In this document: piece by piece, positions 60,130-64,000 of the stretch | How positions within the stretch are numbered: the first letter of the stretch is position 1 | Layout of the letters: each line of letters begins with the position of its first letter | Assembly (NCBI GenBank): GCA_027943335.1 | Contig: BSBK01001115.1 | Location: 682,001-746,000 of the forward strand | Direction of reading: 5' to 3' | Source: Chamaecyparis obtusa | Lineage: Eukaryota > Streptophyta > Pinopsida > Cupressales > Cupressaceae | DNA: 64,000 nt | Made by a program: the position numbers and the translations under genes | Notes under the pieces: model-generated | Told to the model about the DNA's origin: nothing | Database searches by the model: none | The model's input: only the letters and a program-made list of their open reading frames with translations

Positions 60130-61219
60130 TGTTGGAAAGTTTTCTATATTGAGGAATATGACTTGATATAGTGTTTTCATTATGGCAACAAAGTCATATA
60201 GAACTTTGGAGTCAGCACACCTGATGAGAAGATCAAAATCAGCTAAGTGTTGAAGATTGGATAGTGTACAGAGTTCCTACAGCTCAGAGCATTAGCGCAC
60301 GTGTGTACGGAAGAATTATGGTATGCACCCTAGAATTTAATTTTTTTAGACTATACTCATGCTTAGTCTATGAGTGCATAAGCAGATATGCAAAGATGAG
60401 AAAGTTATAGTCAGTTGAAGTTGCACAGCCAGTGTGTGCCAACAGAGAACAGAGCATGGAGCCGACAGTTAGCATTTTTGTTTGCGATGATAATGTAATA
60501 TTGTAAAGGCCATGCACCCATTGTATTTAGGTTGTCAAAATGTCTATATGTATAATTTTAAGCACACTTAAGCCAATTCATTTGGAAGTGTTGTTTGTAA
60601 TTAGTTATAGGGCTGACCTAATTGTTTATTTTGTATGAGCGTATAAATATAAGATGTGCCCATTGTATTCGGTATGGAAGCTAAGAGAGAATTGTGATAA
60701 GTAGAGAATAAGTTTACAAAGAGTCAAGAAGATGTATTATAGCTTTGCTAGAGGTCAAAGCATCAACGCATCAAAGGAACTGATCAGACAAGTAGTGTCA
60801 TAGTGACAGTTCATCCTGCAAATATAGTGTGTATCTGATATCAGAAGGTTGTAGCCTTCACCATTTGAGCAGTGAGGTCTAGGACAGTGAGTCCACTCCC
60901 CTAATAGGGATTATTGTAAAAGACTCCTAAAAGGTTTCAACCCTTAGCAAGGTCTACTGTACTTAAAGCAATGTAAAGCTACTCCTAACAGGGTAAAAGA
61001 TCTTCTAACAAGGATCACAAAACACTAGTGCAAAATATTAGTGGGTATCAATTTCCACTGGGGTTTTTACCTATTCTAGTTTCCCCATAACCATATTGAT
61101 GTCATGTGTTGATTTCATGTTTCATGTTTATGTGAATGTTTAATTCAGTACTTAAGCATTTAAGTTCAGCATAAAGATTAAAGTGAAAAGTTAAAATACA
61201 GTGAACACTGATTCACCCC
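60130..61219 (+). repeat. 3-prime LTR of element D, interrupted near its end
   Basis: Starts TGTTGGAAAGTT after the polypurine tract (60117-60129). Similar to 53054-54145 over its length. A 24-bp extra segment lies before gattcacccc, and the last part is displaced by element F, which begins at 61220. Confidence 0.9.
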
Positions 61220-62240
61220 TGTTAGAAATAGGGAATATTGAGAGGGGGGGTGAATCAGTATTCTACAAAATTTTACTTTTTCCCAATTATGGATATAACA
61301 GATAATCTTAATGCATGCATAACATAGAAAGCTAAACAATGTGCATAGCAATAAAACAAAAGAACTCATAACACATTATTTGTTCTCGAGGAAACCTTGG
61401 CCAAGGGAAAACCCCGGTGGGGATGGTACCCACAAAGATCCACTAATCAAAAGTATCTTGTTAAGGATGTTGACCCTATTAGGAGTCTATTACATGCATA
61501 TAGTGTCTTAGTCCTGATTAAGGGACTATAGGCCTTGTTAGAAGCTTCAACCCTGTTAGGAGTTGGCAGTACAAAATGTGATTACCAAATGAGCCCACTG
61601 CCCAAACAAGTAATATACAATATTTACTGATTACAAAAAGAGTTCAAGGTACATAACCTTATACTGCTTGCATCAATATCTCTTTGCTGCTCTTTCACTA
61701 TCGCTATTACATACACATCATATCTCCCATCACTTCTTACATTTTACAATTACATTTATACAAGTTATTAAGGCTAATAACTCTTCTAGTCAGCTATCAT
61801 ATTACAAAATATCTTTACCCAAGGGTTAACATCTAGGATGTCATCCCTTTATATTTTTAAGTCATTATTTTGATAAACAAAATAATCCCTTAACTCTTTA
61901 TCAATTCTGTCTTCATATTTTGTCTTGTTGGCTTGACACTGTCTTCAGTAAAACTATCATAACTTCATTCATACATGTCGTACTGACTTACGCTCTGAGG
62001 TGAGTATTCAATAGTCACCATAGTGTCTATGTTCAAGTTCACAAGCACTGACCTTACTCCAATCAACATCACCAATCAAAACTATCTTCAGGTTCACTGG
62101 CAAAAACACACTGTCTCATACTTAGACAATTTTGCATTGTGCTCTGACATACTAGCTTTTTGACCTATGTGATCTTCATGTAGATCATATGTTTCCATAA
62201 TGACAACATCTATGTAACCAAATCAGCCAAATTGCCAACA
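61220..62240 (-). repeat. 3-prime LTR of element F
   Basis: On the minus strand it starts TGTTGGCAATTTGG (62240) and ends CCCTATTTCTAACA (61220), 1021 bp. It contains the ctgttaggagt/ggttagaag block and the ccccccctctcaata segment shared with the other copia-like LTRs here. Confidence 0.85.
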
Positions 62241-63300
62241 ATCTCTCCCTCTATCATTGGTGGCAACATATGAGAAAATTGGCTAAGTCGTAGATTCCAA
62301 AATTTCAAAATTGTGGCCATAATATAAAATATGTATATGCTATCCTTATGACTCTAATAAATCTTATCTCTATATAATAATCCCCCTAAGATTATGAATC
62401 CTTATCAATTTTATGCTATATATCTCTCCCCCTTTGACAACAATGACAAAAAAAGGTAAGGAGGGTTACAAAACTGTGTTCACAAAAAGTTATACTTTGA
62501 TTCAATATTGCAAAGCCGGTAGGCTTGCAACACAATCTACAAAGTTTATTTTCATTGCCTCTAACTCTTTTCCCCATGATTTCTTAATTGAATCTGCCAT
62601 ACTGAGTAGTGTGCACAATCCATAAGATGCAATCTTGCATGCTTGGAGATTATCAAAACTAAATTTCTTAAAAGATGTCTTGGCTGAAAGACATTCTTCT
62701 AGTTTCCCTTCAACAATACTCAAATTTGTAGAAATATGCTCTCTTAAAAGAGTGAATCTCTTCATCTTCCTGTCCTTTTCATCTTGCAAAATTCTGATTT
62801 CATCATAAATCTTGTGAATTTTCTTCTCAATATCAAATACCTTCACATTGGGGCTCGAAAGAAGGTTTGTCTCATTCTAAATTTATGCTTCCTTCATCTT
62901 TATCTTCTAATCTTCTTCTGCTACCAAGGTCTCTGATTTTGTACACTGAATGTACAAAGATTTACCTCTTTTTAAATTCTTTCTCAAGTCTTTAATGCAG
63001 ATATCAAGGGTATTGATATCATTCCTGATATTCTAACTAATGTTCAAAAGAATTTTAGCCTCATAAGCTGCTTGTGCTTTTACCTTTTTTATCTCAGATA
63101 AGTTGGTAAACTCATCATCAAAAGTGTTCATCACTTTCTTTTCTCTTTCCAGAGGGTCAGCTTCTGCAATTTGTGTAGTTACAACACCTTGTAACTTCTC
63201 AGTAAGCTCCTTTAGGCATCCTTCAAGACTCTTTACTTTCTTGTTCTTTTCGATGATCTTGTTCAAAGATGTGATCAATTCCATCTGATCATCATCATCT
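62241..63300 (-). pseudogene. Element F coiled-coil protein, minus copy
   Basis: From 63300 leftward: DDDDQMELITSLNKII, SLEGCLKELTEKLQGVV, EREKKVMNTFDDEFTNLSEI and AQAAYEAKILL. After stops near 63030 and 62880 comes VFDIEKKIHKIYDEIRILQD, ending ...ALQY-stop (62502). Almost wholly helical, with Leu/Glu/Lys heptads. It sits directly before the 3-prime LTR, as does the coiled-coil ORF of element D. Function unknown. Confidence 0.65.
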
Positions 63301-64000
63301 CCTATGATTGAAGATTTGGGAAAGGAATTAGATGATGATGATCAGATGGACTTGATCACATCTTTGAACAAGATCATTGGAAAGAACAAGAAATTAAAGA
63401 GTCTTGAAGGATGCATAAAGGAGCTTACTGAGAAGTTACAAGGTGTTGTAACTACACAAATTGTAGAAGCTGACCCTCTGGAAAGAGAAAAGAAAGTAAT
63501 GAACACTTTTGATGATGAGTTTACCAACTTATCTGAGATAACAAAGGTAAAAGCACAAGCAGCTTATGAGGCTAAAATTATTTTGAACATTAGTCAAAAT
63601 ATCAGGAATGATATCAATACCCTTGATATCTGCATTAAAGACTTGAGAAAGACTTTAGAAAGAGGTAAATCTTTGTACATTCAGTGTACAAAATCAGAGA
63701 CCTTGGTAGAAAAAGAAGATCAGAAGATAAAGATGTAGGAAGCATAAATTTAGAATGAGACAAACCTTCTTTCAAGCCCCAATGTGAAGGTATTTGATAT
63801 TGAGAAGAAAATTCACAAGATTTATGATGAAATCAGAATTTTGCAAGATGAAAAGGATAGGAAGATAAAGAGATTCACTCTTTTAAGATAGAACATTTCT
63901 ACAAATTTGAGTATTGTTGAAGGGCAACTAGAAGAATGTCTTTCAGCCAAGACATCTTTTTAGAAATTTAGTTTTGAGAATCTCCAAGCATGCGAGATTG
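62630..64000. repeat. Large inverted repeat, arms at least 670 bp, 29-bp spacer
   Basis: Left arm (about 62630-63300) and right arm (63330-64000 or beyond) are reverse complements with a few percent mismatch. The centre is near 63315 and the spacer is 63301-63329. The right arm is cut by the window end, so the true length is unknown. Confidence 0.93.
63301..64000 (+). pseudogene. Element F coiled-coil protein, plus (inverted) copy, runs off the window
   Basis: Reads MIEDLGKELDDDDQMDLITS and on through the same protein as the minus copy, with about 7 differences in the first 90 residues. Stops at 63738 and further TAG codons near 63889 and 63961 are partly different from those of the minus copy, so the two decayed independently after duplication. 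Confidence 0.7.

Larger units (their letters stand above)
53054..61219 (+). mobile_element. LTR element D: gag-like gene plus coiled-coil ORF, no pol
   Basis: LTRs 53054-54145 (1092 bp) and 60130-61219 (last part displaced by element F). Primer site TGGTATCAGAGC, polypurine tract aaaaaggggaagat before the 3-prime LTR. The interior has two genes: a zinc-knuckle gag (54200-55330) and a large coiled-coil ORF (55764-59926). No protease, RT, RNase H or integrase motif is present over about 3.6 kb of own sequence. The LTRs differ at roughly one base in eight over the first 230 bases. Confidence 0.85.
61220..64000 (-). mobile_element. Element F: LTR element with coiled-coil ORF, start of a large inverted repeat
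   Basis: A minus-strand 3-prime LTR at 61220-62240 is preceded (to the right) by the polypurine tract GATAGAGGGAGAGAT and then coiled-coil coding sequence. From 63330 the same coding sequence runs in the plus direction to the window end. No pol motif is visible. It inserted in the LTR of element D. Confidence 0.75.

Overview
This is a plant nuclear window and looks like gymnosperm (conifer-type) intergenic DNA. It is AT-rich and almost entirely made of old, mutated, nested retrotransposons. There is no complete host gene. I saw no rRNA or tRNA gene and no bacterial feature. The conifer assignment is an inference from element type, depth of nesting and decay; a similarity search would settle it.

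Layout. 1-1792: broken transposase-like gene (+). 2350-4656: satellite-like array with a period of about 358 bp. 5878-10404: decayed multi-exon gene of unknown family (-). A 2.6-kb inverted-repeat element (6177-8767) with a huge CT/GA microsatellite core sits in one of its introns. A related terminal repeat ends at 10881, where it cuts a Ty1-copia element (10882-14977, -). 16230-17944: a Ty3 gag scrap beside a partial gene joining an ankyrin-like repeat to a KAP-type P-loop NTPase (+). 19190-22377: pyrimidine-rich DNA, a partial LTR and an (AT)n tract. 22433-about 41640: a long LINE (-) with an unusual third ORF after its RNase H. The LINE's RNase H is split by a second copy of the copia family (24949-35897, +, TSD aagcc). 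The first LTR of that copia is in turn split by a gag-pro-only gypsy-type element (26205-30222, +, TSD cctaa). 41700-41919: a paralogue of the first pseudogene, split by the LINE.

41920-64000 is a one-way cascade of nested elements in which each interrupts the one before: gypsy A (41920), gypsy B (43267, gag-protease), gypsy C (50549), D (53054-61219), E (a copia fragment inside D, 56139-58460), and F (61220 to the window end, -). D has LTRs, a four-zinc-knuckle gag and a long coiled-coil ORF, but no pol. F begins a large inverted repeat centred near 63315.

The genes do not form a pathway. They record serial transposition and decay, and many stops fit C-to-T or G-to-A change. The items most worth following up are the ankyrin-KAP gene fragment, the LINE ORF3, the pol-less coiled-coil LTR elements D and F, the F palindrome, and the unknown gene at 5878-10404. 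I did not find a clear, intact, previously undescribed system.
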